In this document: positions 1-7,571 of the stretch, piece after piece | Numbering within the stretch: the first letter of the stretch is position 1 | How the letters are laid out: each line of letters opens with the position of its first letter | Origin: Gammaproteobacteria bacterium | Lineage (GTDB): Bacteria; Pseudomonadota; Gammaproteobacteria; Chromatiales; Chromatiaceae | Length of the DNA: 13,620 nt | Direction: 5' to 3' | Assembly: GCA_029287695.1 (NCBI GenBank) | Contig: JARFQQ010000213.1 | Location: forward strand, 1-13,620 | Position numbers and translations under genes: made by a program | Notes under the pieces: model-generated | The model's database searches: none | Seen by the model: the letters and a program-made list of their open reading frames with translations, nothing else | Told to the model about the DNA's origin: nothing

Positions 1-453
1 TTCTCGGGCAATTATGTCACCGCCGTCTGGGTCGGTCGTGACGATAACAAGTCTGCCGGTCTGACCGGATCCAGTGGCGCCCTGCGTGTGTGGGCGGATA
101 TCATGAAGCCGCTCAAGCCGGAACCGCTGGAGCTCATTCCGCCCGAAACCATCGAGCTTGCCATGGTCGATCCGCTGAATGGCATGCTTGCCGGTCCTGC
201 ATGTAGTGAGGCGCTGAGCAAACCATTTCTGAAAGGTTACACCCCGCTCGAGGTATCGCCCTGTACCGGCGACCCCATCGAGGAGATGTTTGCAAACGAT
301 ATTGCAGGACAGGGTTCCGGCAGATTCAGGGATTCCCAGGGGCATCCGGACTTCGAAAACAACACCCGGGGTAACGCCAGCGGTGGCAGAAAAGAGTCAT
401 CAAAAAACGATGAAGGCGGACTCGGCGGCTTTTTGAGGAGCATTTTTCAGTGA
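1..453 (+). CDS. mrcB: Penicillin-binding protein 1B, C-terminal end (partial)
   Basis: The reading frame is open from base 1, so only the last 150 residues of a bifunctional class A penicillin-binding protein are present. This family polymerises and cross-links peptidoglycan at the outer face of the inner membrane. The diagnostic piece is the end of the transpeptidase domain: VTAVWVGRDDN (about residues 6-16 of the fragment) followed by GLTGSSGALRVWADIM, which in PBP1b/PBP1a proteins lies just after the KTGTT active-site box; that box and the catalytic Ser lie outside the window. After residue ~95 the protein becomes a Gly/Ser/Asn/Lys-rich polar tail ending in FLRSIFQ, a typical disordered periplasmic extension. 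The next gene starts inside its stop codon (GTGA overlap). Assignment to PBP1b rather than PBP1a rests on the short tail and the adjacent LpoP-like gene. Family is certain, subclass likely. Confidence 0.88.
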   Translation, partial: FSGNYVTAVWVGRDDNKSAGLTGSSGALRVWADIMKPLKPEPLELIPPETIELAMVDPLNGMLAGPACSEALSKPFLKGYTPLEVSPCTGDPIEEMFANDIAGQGSGRFRDSQGHPDFENNTRGNASGGRKESSKNDEGGLGGFLRSIFQ

Positions 454-1112
454 AGACAAGAACGCTAATTTTGACAGGGCTCACAGCGATTTTTCTCGCT
501 GGCTGTGCCGGTACCACGACACGCAACGGCCCCCCTGCACCTGTCTATAACCGCGGTGCAGCAGCGACAACCGGTGCGCAGGTTTCTGCTGTCGAGGATC
601 CGCAGCTGGAGACGGGAGCGGGTGCGGGAATCGCCTATGATCCCGATGCGATCGATAGAGGAATACCGGATGCTCCCACCCGTGCGCCAAGGGCCGAGAT
701 GGCGACTACCCAACCGGCTGGTGTGCAATCTGTGCCCGGAGAACAGGTTGCCTATGCAGCCGCCGCTCCGGCAGCGTCCACCAAACCGATGGGGAATGCG
801 GCTTCCTCCCTGCTCGATAAAGCAGAGAACCAGCGTCGCGCCGGTGACCTCGACGGTGCTGCATCGACACTCGAACGTGCCCTGAGGATCGAATCGCGCC
901 ACCCGCTGTTGTGGAACCGGCTCGCCCAGGTAAGAATGCAGCAGCAAAATTACTCTCTCGCGGCAGAACTCGCCTCGAAGTCCAACACCCTGGCCGGTTC
1001 CGACAGCAGTCTCAAGCGGAGTAACTACCTCATCATTGCGGATGCCCGGCGTGCCTCGGGAGACGTGGCAGGTGCCGGTGCGGCGCAGTCCCGTGCAGAT
1101 GCCTTGCGCTGA
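450..1112 (+). CDS. lpoP: TPR outer-membrane lipoprotein, probable PBP1b activator LpoP
   Basis: A 220-residue lipoprotein precursor. Residues 1-18 form a signal peptide ending in the lipobox LAGC, with the lipidated Cys at 19 followed by Ala, which favours outer-membrane sorting. Residues ~20-115 are an Ala/Pro/Gly/Thr-rich flexible linker; residues ~117-219 carry about three tetratricopeptide repeats (for example AGDLDGAASTLERALRI, then HPLLWNRLAQVRMQQQNYSLA). The GTG start at 450 overlaps the mrcB stop by 4 bp and is preceded by GAGGAG at 435-440, so the two genes are translationally coupled. In Pseudomonas, LpoP is a TPR lipoprotein encoded with PBP1b that replaces LpoB in activating the synthase; architecture and position match exactly. 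The LpoP name is an inference from context and architecture, not from alignment. The alternative is a generic TPR lipoprotein of unknown partner. Confidence 0.75.
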   Translation: MKTRTLILTGLTAIFLAGCAGTTTRNGPPAPVYNRGAAATTGAQVSAVEDPQLETGAGAGIAYDPDAIDRGIPDAPTRAPRAEMATTQPAGVQSVPGEQVAYAAAAPAASTKPMGNAASSLLDKAENQRRAGDLDGAASTLERALRIESRHPLLWNRLAQVRMQQQNYSLAAELASKSNTLAGSDSSLKRSNYLIIADARRASGDVAGAGAAQSRADALR

Positions 1113-1121
1113 AGCTTGCCG

Positions 1122-1167
1122 AAAAGCCGCATTCTGACTGGCGCCTGCTCCCTGAAAAACGGCTTTT
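1122..1167 (+). terminator. Possible weak terminator after the lpoP-like gene
   Basis: AAAAGCCG (1122-1129) is complementary to CGGCTTTT (1160-1167), giving an 8-bp stem whose 3' arm runs into a T tract (1164-1168). The loop is about 30 nt, which is long for an intrinsic terminator, and no strong internal stem is evident. It lies 10 bp past the stop codon, where a terminator would be expected between mrcB-lpoP and ndk. Confidence 0.35.
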
Positions 1168-1200
1168 TCCATTGCCGGGCGCAGCGCTGGGCATTACACT

Positions 1201-1229
1201 TTGCCTGTTTTATTTCATGAACTTATTAG
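1201..1229 (+). promoter_or_regulatory. Candidate sigma-70 promoter for ndk
   Basis: TTGCCT (1201-1206) and TATTAG (1224-1229) are each 4/6 matches to the -35 and -10 consensus with a 17-bp spacer. Initiation would fall near 1236, leaving a very short leader before the CGGAG ribosome site (1239-1243) and the ndk ATG at 1252. The gap between lpoP and ndk is the only sizeable non-coding space before the ndk-der run, so a promoter is expected here, but this exact placement is tentative. Confidence 0.3.
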
Positions 1230-1251
1230 TCAACCAACCGGAGTTTATTGC

Positions 1252-1680
1252 ATGGCTATCGAACGTACCCTTTCAATCATCAAGCCTGATGCTGTCGCCA
1301 AGGACGTCATCGGCGATATCTATAGCCGTTTTGAAAAGGGTGGCCTTAAAATCGTCGCTTCCAGAATGCTGCACCTGACGCCTGAACAGGCGGGCGAATT
1401 CTATGCTGTACACAAGGAGCGCCCCTTTTACCAGGACCTGGTTGATTTCATGACGTCGGGTCCGGTCATGGTGCAGGTGCTGGAAGGTGAAAACGCCATT
1501 GCGCGCAACCGCGAGCTCATGGGCGCAACCAATCCGCAGGAAGCTGCCGCGGGCACGATTCGCGCCGATTTCGCCAGCACTGTCGACGAGAACGCCGTAC
1601 ATGGCTCCGATGCGCCGGAGACAGCCGCCGTGGAAATCGCCTTCTTCTTTCCAGAGGGCGTCTGCGAGCGTACGCGCTGA
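1252..1680 (+). CDS. ndk: Nucleoside diphosphate kinase
   Basis: A 142-residue cytosolic enzyme, the usual length, that moves the gamma-phosphate from ATP to nucleoside diphosphates through a phospho-histidine and so balances NTP and dNTP pools. Family marks: N-terminal [15 protein letters not shown], the [13 protein letters not shown] segment (70-82), the R-x-x-x-G-x-TNP motif (RELMGATNP, 87-95), and the active-site NAVHGSD (114-120) with catalytic His117. The ATG at 1252 is chosen over the in-frame TTG at 1201 because it matches the family N-terminus and has CGGAG 8 bp upstream. The stop lies 9 bp before rlmN, and ndk-rlmN adjacency is conserved in gammaproteobacteria. Confidence 0.97.
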   Translation: MAIERTLSIIKPDAVAKDVIGDIYSRFEKGGLKIVASRMLHLTPEQAGEFYAVHKERPFYQDLVDFMTSGPVMVQVLEGENAIARNRELMGATNPQEAAAGTIRADFASTVDENAVHGSDAPETAAVEIAFFFPEGVCERTR

Positions 1681-1689
1681 TCCGATAAC

Positions 1690-2775
1690 GTGACCGATAG
1701 CAAGCTCAATCTGCTGGACCTCGACCGCAAGGGCATGGAAGCCCATGTGGCGGATCTCGGGTACAAGCCATTCCAGGGCCGCAATCTCTTCAAGTGGATT
1801 CACAAGCATGGTGCGGACAGCTTTGACGGCATGACTGACCTTGCAAAAAAGCTGCGTCACCAGCTCGAGGAGACGGCCGTTATCAAGCCACCCGAGATCG
1901 TTTTCGAGCAACCATCACTCGATGGCACCACCAAGTGGATCCTCGAGCTCGAGGATGGCCAGCGGATCGAGACTGTCTACATTCCCGAAGAAGGCAGGGG
2001 AACCCTCTGTGTTTCGTCACAGGTCGGCTGCGCACTCGACTGTTCCTTCTGTTCCACCGCGCAGCAGGGATTCAATCGCAATCTCTCCACGGCGGAGATC
2101 ATCGGACAGGTGTGGATTGCTGCTGCCGAGCTTGATGAAGACCAGCCGCTGACGAATGTCGTCATGATGGGCATGGGCGAGCCGCTCGCAAACTTCGATG
2201 CCGTAGTGGCTGCTATGGACATCATGCAGGATGACCTTGCCTACAAGCTCTCGAAGTATCGCGTGACGCTGAGTACATCCGGTATCGTGCCGGCCCTGAA
2301 GAAACTCGGAGAAGTCAGTAATGCCTCTCTTGCGGTGTCCCTGCATGCGCCGGATAACAGTCTGCGTGACGAGCTTGTGCCAATAAATCGCAAGTATCCG
2401 CTGGAAATGCTCATCCCGGCTTGCAAGGCCTTCATAGAAGGCGACAGGCGCCGCAAAATTACGTGGGAATACGTCATGCTCCACGATGTGAACGATAGCG
2501 ACAGACATGCCAAAGCCCTCATCCGCCTGCTCGAGGGCGTACCTTCAAAGATCAACCTGATTCCATTCAACCCATTTCCTGGCAGCCATTACCGCTCGTC
2601 ATCCCCCGAACGGGTGGAGGCGTTTCGCATGCGTCTGAAGCGTGCCGGACTGATTGCTACGACACGCAAGACACGCGGTGACGATATCGACGCCGCCTGT
2701 GGCCAGCTTGTCGGTAAAGTCAAAGATAAAAGCAAACGCCAGCTGCGCAACATGCGCCAAGGAGCCGGAAGATGA
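1690..2775 (+). CDS. rlmN: Dual-specificity 23S rRNA A2503 / tRNA A37 C2-methyltransferase
   Basis: A radical-SAM methyltransferase (361 aa) that makes 2-methyladenosine at A2503 of 23S rRNA and A37 of some tRNAs, supporting decoding fidelity and peptidyl-transferase function. The 4Fe-4S/SAM motif CxxxCxxC is CALDCSFC, Cys114, Cys118 and Cys121. Cys107 ([10 protein letters not shown]) corresponds to E. coli C118, and Cys337 in [10 protein letters not shown] corresponds to the methyl-carrying C355, so both mechanistic cysteines are present. GMGEPL (161-166) is the SAM-binding GGE-like segment. The RlmN N-terminal accessory domain is intact ([16 protein letters not shown]). The start is GTG at 1690, with no clear ribosome site, 9 bp after ndk, suggesting coupling. 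The stop overlaps the pilW start by 4 bp (ATGA). RlmN rather than the resistance paralogue Cfr fits both genome context and sequence. Confidence 0.96.
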   Translation: MTDSKLNLLDLDRKGMEAHVADLGYKPFQGRNLFKWIHKHGADSFDGMTDLAKKLRHQLEETAVIKPPEIVFEQPSLDGTTKWILELEDGQRIETVYIPEEGRGTLCVSSQVGCALDCSFCSTAQQGFNRNLSTAEIIGQVWIAAAELDEDQPLTNVVMMGMGEPLANFDAVVAAMDIMQDDLAYKLSKYRVTLSTSGIVPALKKLGEVSNASLAVSLHAPDNSLRDELVPINRKYPLEMLIPACKAFIEGDRRRKITWEYVMLHDVNDSDRHAKALIRLLEGVPSKINLIPFNPFPGSHYRSSSPERVEAFRMRLKRAGLIATTRKTRGDDIDAACGQLVGKVKDKSKRQLRNMRQGAGR

Positions 2776-3356
2776 AAAACAAACCTGGATCGTTCAGTCG
2801 CGGAGCGATCGCTCTCATTGTGTCGGCTTGTCTGATCACTGCCTGCACATCGACCGAGAACCGTGACTCGAGCGGTCTGACCCAGCCAGATGGGCCGACA
2901 TCTACATACACGGAGCTTGCGAAGGGCTATCTTTCAGTGGGCAATACTTCGGCTGCGTTCGAGAACGCGGAAAAAGCAGTCAAGGCTGATAACAGCAATG
3001 CCGAGGCGCACACCATCATGGGGCTTCTTCTGCAGCAGACGGGCGATGAGAAGAACGCAGCCAAGCATTATACCCGTGCCAAGAAACTCTCACCCTACGA
3101 CCCCTTCGTTGCGAATGCTTACGGAACCTACCTCTGCAGTAACGGACTGTATGGTGAAGCAGACAAGGAGTTCCTCGCAGCTGCGACCAGCCCGCTCAAT
3201 ACTTCACCCTGGGTGGCGCTGACGAATGCCGGTCTTTGCTACGAACGCAACGGGCAATATGCGATCGCTCGCCAGCGCGTGCAGAGTGCACTGAACCTCA
3301 GGTCCGATTTTCCACAGGCGCGCAGTGCCATGAAACGCCTGCGTGGCAAGGGCTAG
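2772..3356 (+). CDS. pilW: Type IV pilus biogenesis/stability lipoprotein PilW (PilF), short form
   Basis: A 194-residue TPR lipoprotein precursor. Basic N-terminus, hydrophobic core (11-21) and lipobox ITAC with Cys25, processed to an outer-membrane lipoprotein. About four TPR units follow: ~46-76 ([20 protein letters not shown]), 79-110, 114-145 ([19 protein letters not shown]) and 149-181. PilW/PilF is the pilotin needed for PilQ secretin assembly, and its place between rlmN and rodZ is the standard site. The well-studied Pseudomonas PilF is about 250 residues with six TPRs; this protein lacks roughly the last 60 residues, and the next gene starts 6 bp after the stop, so no decayed remnant remains. 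AAGGAG at 2759-2764 is a strong ribosome site and the ATG overlaps the rlmN stop. The name rests on context and TPR pattern. Confidence 0.85.
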   Translation: MKNKPGSFSRGAIALIVSACLITACTSTENRDSSGLTQPDGPTSTYTELAKGYLSVGNTSAAFENAEKAVKADNSNAEAHTIMGLLLQQTGDEKNAAKHYTRAKKLSPYDPFVANAYGTYLCSNGLYGEADKEFLAAATSPLNTSPWVALTNAGLCYERNGQYAIARQRVQSALNLRSDFPQARSAMKRLRGKG

Positions 3357-3362
3357 AACAGA

Positions 3363-4532
3363 ATGTCTGAAAAAACCGATAACCCGGAGGAGACGCAGGA
3401 AGTCGCTGCTGCCAAAACAGCAGGCAGCATGCTCAGGGAGGCGCGTGAGGCGGCAAAGCTGTCGATCGAAGAGGTTGCGAGTGAACTGCACCTTGTCAGC
3501 GGTATCGTGACGGCGCTGGAGAACGGCGACCGGTCAAAACTGCCTTCACGTGTCTTCACCCTCGGTTACATCAAGAACTATGCCAAGCTCGTGAACCTGC
3601 CCTACGAGCAGGTCAAGACGGCATTCGACGATTTCACTGACGACGGGATACCTGTCCTGAATCAGCCCCGCGCGCCGCAGATTCCTGACCAGTCGACCGG
3701 TGGCGGCTGGTTGATCAAGGCAGTCGGCTGGATGATTCTTTTCGGCTTCCTGCTGCTGGCCTATCTCTGGTGGAAGGGCGAAGTCACCATCCCGGGCGTC
3801 GATCTCGACTTCCCGCTGAGCGAGCAGTCGCAGACGCCAACCGGAGAGATACCTGTTATCGCAGACCCCGCCGGTGGAGGAACGACTCTCGACGTGGAGT
3901 CGAACCAGCAGATTCTTCTGCCGCCGGTCGAAAGCCCCGCTATAACCGATTCTGCAGCCGATGCCGGGGTCACGCCTGAACCGGTACCGGTCGCCACCGG
4001 CAATCCTGCAGGCGAGACGGTTGAGGAATCAGGCATGGCGATGCCAGATGAAATGCCCGCCGCGGAACCGGTTGAGCCCGCCCGGCAGGATGCACCTGCA
4101 GCAGAGGCCGGAAATGACTCGCCCGTGCAAGCGATCGGAATTCCACTCGAAACTGCGATTGAAAAACCCGCTGCTCTGGATCAGCTCGACCGCATCGCCG
4201 ATACCGGCAGCACTGGCCAGGAATCTGCCAGCGATCTGACCGGGATGGCCGCCGAGGATGTTCCTGCAGCTGCGGAGTCCCAACAGCAGAATATCCGCAT
4301 CAGCTTTTCCGCATCCTGCTGGGTCCAGGTGACGGACAGCAATGGTGAAGTGGTGCTCAATGGCGAGATGCGTGCCGGCGATGCGAAAAATATCCAGGGC
4401 GATGCGCCATTCCGCTTCGTGCTTGGTAATGCAGAGGCAGTTGAACTGCTTGTCGGCAGCAAACGCTTCAACCTCGAACCCTATACGAGCGGCAATGTGG
4501 CGCGTTTCACCCTGGAGGCGCGCGAAGGCTGA
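3363..4532 (+). CDS. rodZ: Cytoskeletal / cell-shape protein RodZ
   Basis: A 389-residue bitopic inner-membrane protein linking the MreB cytoskeleton to the periplasmic elongation machinery. Order of parts: acidic N-terminal tail (1-20); Xre-type helix-turn-helix of the HTH_25 kind (~21-85, [20 protein letters not shown] and [20 protein letters not shown]), which in this family binds MreB; juxtamembrane linker; one transmembrane helix (~116-137, flanked by WWK); a long Pro/Ala/Glu/Asp-rich periplasmic linker (~141-308); and the C-terminal beta domain DUF4115 (310-389, with [18 protein letters not shown]). Start ATG 3363 lies 6 bp after pilW and has no obvious Shine-Dalgarno sequence, suggesting translational coupling. 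The stop shares one base with the hisS start (TGATG). In most relatives ispG lies immediately downstream; here it does not. Confidence 0.93.
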   Translation: MSEKTDNPEETQEVAAAKTAGSMLREAREAAKLSIEEVASELHLVSGIVTALENGDRSKLPSRVFTLGYIKNYAKLVNLPYEQVKTAFDDFTDDGIPVLNQPRAPQIPDQSTGGGWLIKAVGWMILFGFLLLAYLWWKGEVTIPGVDLDFPLSEQSQTPTGEIPVIADPAGGGTTLDVESNQQILLPPVESPAITDSAADAGVTPEPVPVATGNPAGETVEESGMAMPDEMPAAEPVEPARQDAPAAEAGNDSPVQAIGIPLETAIEKPAALDQLDRIADTGSTGQESASDLTGMAAEDVPAAAESQQQNIRISFSASCWVQVTDSNGEVVLNGEMRAGDAKNIQGDAPFRFVLGNAEAVELLVGSKRFNLEPYTSGNVARFTLEAREG

Positions 4533-5797
4533 TGGGCAAGATCCAGGCGATCCGTGGAATGCATGACATTCTGCCGGAAGAGTCATGGCTGTGGCGCCAC
4601 GTTGAGGAGGCGATGCAGGATGTCTTCGATGCTTTCGGTTACCAGGAGATCCGCACGCCTGTGCTCGAACAGAGCCAGCTGTTCATGCGCGCTATCGGCG
4701 AGGTGACCGATATCGTCGAAAAGGAGATGTATACCTTCGAGGACAGGAACGGCGATTCTCTGACCCTGCGCCCGGAAGGAACGGCAGGGGTCGTCCGGGC
4801 CTGTATCGAGAACGGACTCCTGCATAACCAGACACAGCGACTCTGGTACCGCGGCGCGATGTTCAGGCATGAACGTCCGCAAAAAGGCCGCTACAGACAG
4901 TTCCACCAGTTTGGTGTCGAGGCATTCGGTTTCGAAGGCCCTGACGTTGATCTCGAGATCCTGCTGATGAGTGCTGCCATATGGAAGGCGCTCGGGCTGT
5001 CCGATGTCGAACTACAGCTAAACACCCTCGGTACTCCCGAAGAGCGTGCCCGCTATCGCGACAGGCTGGTTGATTACCTTTTGCAGCATCATGATGCACT
5101 CGACGAGGACAGCAAGCGGCGCCTGCATACCAACCCGTTACGCGTGCTGGATTCGAAGAATCCCGATATCCAGGCCATCGTTGCAGAGGCGCCCGCCCTG
5201 ATGGAGTATCTCGGTGACGAGTCGCTCGCGCATTTCGAGAGGCTGCGCGCCGGTCTCGACAACGCAGGGATTCCGTACGTCGTCAACGAACGTCTCGTCA
5301 GGGGACTGGATTACTACGTGCGCACAGTATTTGAATGGGTTACAGATCGCCTCGGTGCACAGGGTACAATCTGTGCCGGCGGGCGTTACGACGGCCTCGT
5401 CGAGCAGCTCGGCGGCAAGCCTGTGTGCGGGATCGGTTTCGGTATGGGAATCGAGCGCGTCATCGCCTTGTTGCAGGAGCAGGGGAGTCTCGAGACTCCG
5501 GAAATTGCCGACCTCTACCTGGTGACTACCGGCAATGCGGCAATCGACGCCCAGTGTATCGCCACACGATTACGCGAGGCCCTGCCGGGCCTGCGCCTGC
5601 TCGTACACTGCGGTGGCGGGGGCTTCAAGTCCCAGTTCAAGAAGGCCGACAGGAGTGGAGCACGCTTTGCCCTGATCCTTGGCGAGGACGAGAGAGACAA
5701 GGGTGTCATCGCACTGAAGCCCCTTCGAGAAGGGGGAGAACAGCAGGAACTGCCCATCGAGCAGCTGCCACACTACATGAAAGGGGTACTCGAGTGA
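4532..5797 (+). CDS. hisS: Histidine--tRNA ligase
   Basis: A class IIa aminoacyl-tRNA synthetase (421 aa, standard length) that charges tRNA-His. Visible marks: N-terminal [12 protein letters not shown]; the [14 protein letters not shown] segment (78-90); motif 2 region [21 protein letters not shown] (104-124); the histidine-specific HisA motif RGLDYYVRT (257-265) with catalytic Arg257; HisB/motif 3 region [15 protein letters not shown] (281-295) and [11 protein letters not shown] (300-310); and a C-terminal anticodon-binding domain (~330-421). The ATG at 4532 overlaps the rodZ stop by one base. Its own stop overlaps the yfgM GTG by 4 bp. No missing catalytic residue was noticed. The hisS-yfgM-bamB-der order is typical. 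Confidence 0.97.
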   Translation: MGKIQAIRGMHDILPEESWLWRHVEEAMQDVFDAFGYQEIRTPVLEQSQLFMRAIGEVTDIVEKEMYTFEDRNGDSLTLRPEGTAGVVRACIENGLLHNQTQRLWYRGAMFRHERPQKGRYRQFHQFGVEAFGFEGPDVDLEILLMSAAIWKALGLSDVELQLNTLGTPEERARYRDRLVDYLLQHHDALDEDSKRRLHTNPLRVLDSKNPDIQAIVAEAPALMEYLGDESLAHFERLRAGLDNAGIPYVVNERLVRGLDYYVRTVFEWVTDRLGAQGTICAGGRYDGLVEQLGGKPVCGIGFGMGIERVIALLQEQGSLETPEIADLYLVTTGNAAIDAQCIATRLREALPGLRLLVHCGGGGFKSQFKKADRSGARFALILGEDERDKGVIALKPLREGGEQQELPIEQLPHYMKGVLE

Positions 5798-6417
5798 GTG
5801 ATCATTTGACAGACGAAGAACAGGTCGAGAAGGTCAAGGCCTGGCTGAAAGAAAACGGCATGTCCATTGTCGCCGGTGTCGTCATCGGTCTGGGCGGCAT
5901 ATTCGGCTGGCAGTTCTGGGACAGTTATCAGGTGAACAGGGCTGCAGAGGGCGCTGAAGCTTATGATCGTTTCGTACAGACAGCGGAGCAATCAGAGCCG
6001 GGCGCGACGGCCGAGGCCCTCGCGGGACTCGATGCCGGGTTTGCAAACACCGCCTATAGTCGTTTTGCCTCCCTTGAACTGGCCCGGCAGCAGGCTGAGA
6101 CAGGTGATCTGGATGGCGCTATGGCGACCCTTGAGAACACAAGGGCAGGCATCAGCGACACAGCCATGCAATCAGTGATCGATCTGCGCCTGGCGCGCCT
6201 GCTCGTTTCCCTGGGCAAGCTCGACGAGGCAGGCACCATCATCGACAGACTCGGATCGGGCGCCTTTGCCGCAGAAGCGGCCAGCCTGCGGGGGCAGATT
6301 GCCTACATGCAGGGTAATACAGAGGATGCACGCACGGCTCTCGAGGAAGCCAGGGCGCTCGGCGCCAGTGACGAAGTTGTCAATTATCTGCTGACTGAAT
6401 TGCAGGAAGAAACATGA
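5794..6417 (+). CDS. yfgM: YfgM family protein, SecYEG/PpiD-associated periplasmic TPR protein
   Basis: A 207-residue inner-membrane protein. A short cytosolic segment ([16 protein letters not shown], 7-22) precedes one transmembrane helix (~24-41, ending GWQFWDSYQ), followed by a periplasmic helical domain with TPR-like repeats ([40 protein letters not shown]). In E. coli YfgM partners PpiD at the SecYEG translocon and is thought to help hand over exported proteins. The frame is open much further upstream inside hisS, but the GTG at 5794 is chosen: it gives the family's N-terminus, overlaps the hisS stop as GTGA, and has AAGGGG at 5781-5786. The stop overlaps bamB by 4 bp (ATGA). DUF2133/TPR_21 family; the assignment is supported by sequence and synteny. 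Confidence 0.93.
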   Translation: MSDHLTDEEQVEKVKAWLKENGMSIVAGVVIGLGGIFGWQFWDSYQVNRAAEGAEAYDRFVQTAEQSEPGATAEALAGLDAGFANTAYSRFASLELARQQAETGDLDGAMATLENTRAGISDTAMQSVIDLRLARLLVSLGKLDEAGTIIDRLGSGAFAAEAASLRGQIAYMQGNTEDARTALEEARALGASDEVVNYLLTELQEET

Positions 6418-7559
6418 AGAAACTTCTCGCACTCCTTGCCGCGATAACTCTCCTGACTTCCGGGTGCAGCTGGTTTTCCCGCGTGGAACCCGCTGTCGAT
6501 ATCTCCGAACTGACCGAGCTGGCCAGCCCGCTGGCATCCAGGGTCAACTGGAGCAGGGATGTTGGTGAAGGTACCGACGATGAGGGCGTGAGGCTCGTAG
6601 TCTCTCTGGATGGTTCAACAGTCTATGTGGCCAATTACGGCGGCACCATTCTCGCCCTCAACAGCCAGTCGGGCTCGACCGTCTGGAGCCAGGATACCGG
6701 AATCGATCTCGCCGGCGGTCCGGGTGCGGGCAATGGACTGGTTATTGCGGGCTCTACCGAGGGCGACGTTATTGCGCTCAGCCAGTCCGGCGGCGCCGAG
6801 AGCTGGCGTGCGACAGTCTCGACAGAGGTCACCTCGGTACCGGCAGCAGGCAACGGCATTGTTGCGGTACACACCAATGACGGCAAGATCGTCGGCCTCG
6901 ATAGTGCGACAGGAGAGCAGCGCTGGCTGTTCCACCGTGCTCCGCCGGTGCTCAGCCTGCGCGGGTCCGGCACGCCGGTCTTCGAGGGCGATGCACTCTT
7001 TTGCGGCATGGACGGCGGACGCCTCGTCAAGCTGAATGCCTCGAGTGGAATCCCGGTCTGGGAGACGCCGATTGCCTATGCCAGTGGCAGGAATGAGCTC
7101 GAACAGATCGTCGACATCGACGGCAAGATGGTGCTCGCAGGCAATACACTCTTCGTTACCAGCTACCAGGGCGACATGGCCGCGGTCAATAAAAGCGATG
7201 GCAAGGTGCGCTGGCGCCGGAGTTTTTCCTCTCACCAGGGCCTTGCTTCCGATGGTGTCAATCTCTATGCCTCGGATTCCAACGGTCATGTCTTCGGCAT
7301 CAGCCGCGAGGACGGATCGATTCTGTGGAAGCAGGAAGTACTTGCGGGGCGCCAGCTTTCACCGGTTGTTGTTGTCGGTTCCCATGTCGCCGTTGCCGAT
7401 CTCGAGGGATACCTCCACTGGCTGTCAACGGCGGACGGCCGTATTGTCTCGCGTGTTCGCCCTGTGAGTTCCAAGGTTTCCGCCCCTCTGGTTACCAATG
7501 GTTCCAGTGTCTACGTCTACGGTGAAGCGGGCGAACTCGCATCCGTCTCTCCCCCCTGA
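6414..7559 (+). CDS. bamB: Outer membrane protein assembly factor BamB (lipoprotein)
   Basis: A 381-residue lipoprotein of the BAM complex that folds beta-barrel proteins into the outer membrane. Signal peptide 1-17 with lipobox TSGC and lipidated Cys18; Thr at -3 is less common than Leu but the hydrophobic core and Gly-Cys are normal. The rest is an eight-bladed PQQ-type beta-propeller: repeated units such as VYVANYGGTILALNSQSGSTVW, VAVHTNDGKIVGLDSATGEQRW, LFVTSYQGDMAAVNKSDGKVRW and LYASDSNGHVFGISREDGSILW are easily read. DISELTELASPLASRVNWSRDVG near the N-terminus is the family's entry segment. The start overlaps the yfgM stop; der follows 12 bp after the stop. Length and blade pattern are complete. 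Confidence 0.96.
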   Translation: MKKLLALLAAITLLTSGCSWFSRVEPAVDISELTELASPLASRVNWSRDVGEGTDDEGVRLVVSLDGSTVYVANYGGTILALNSQSGSTVWSQDTGIDLAGGPGAGNGLVIAGSTEGDVIALSQSGGAESWRATVSTEVTSVPAAGNGIVAVHTNDGKIVGLDSATGEQRWLFHRAPPVLSLRGSGTPVFEGDALFCGMDGGRLVKLNASSGIPVWETPIAYASGRNELEQIVDIDGKMVLAGNTLFVTSYQGDMAAVNKSDGKVRWRRSFSSHQGLASDGVNLYASDSNGHVFGISREDGSILWKQEVLAGRQLSPVVVVGSHVAVADLEGYLHWLSTADGRIVSRVRPVSSKVSAPLVTNGSSVYVYGEAGELASVSPP

Positions 7560-7571
7560 TTGCCTGTTGCG

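Noticed and set aside
465..1172. Long open frame (235 codons) on the minus strand over the lpoP-like gene
   Set aside because: It lies fully antisense to a gene with a clear signal peptide, lipobox and TPRs; its translation is Arg/Cys/Gly-rich low-quality sequence and it has no supporting context.
3891..4290. Repeat-like low-complexity tract within rodZ
   Set aside because: The Pro/Ala/Glu-rich codons show no regular period; this is the usual disordered periplasmic linker of RodZ.
5335..5793. Upstream extension of the yfgM frame deep into hisS
   Set aside because: The extra sequence is Arg-rich out-of-frame hisS; the YfgM family N-terminus, the GTGA overlap and the AAGGGG site all point to 5794.
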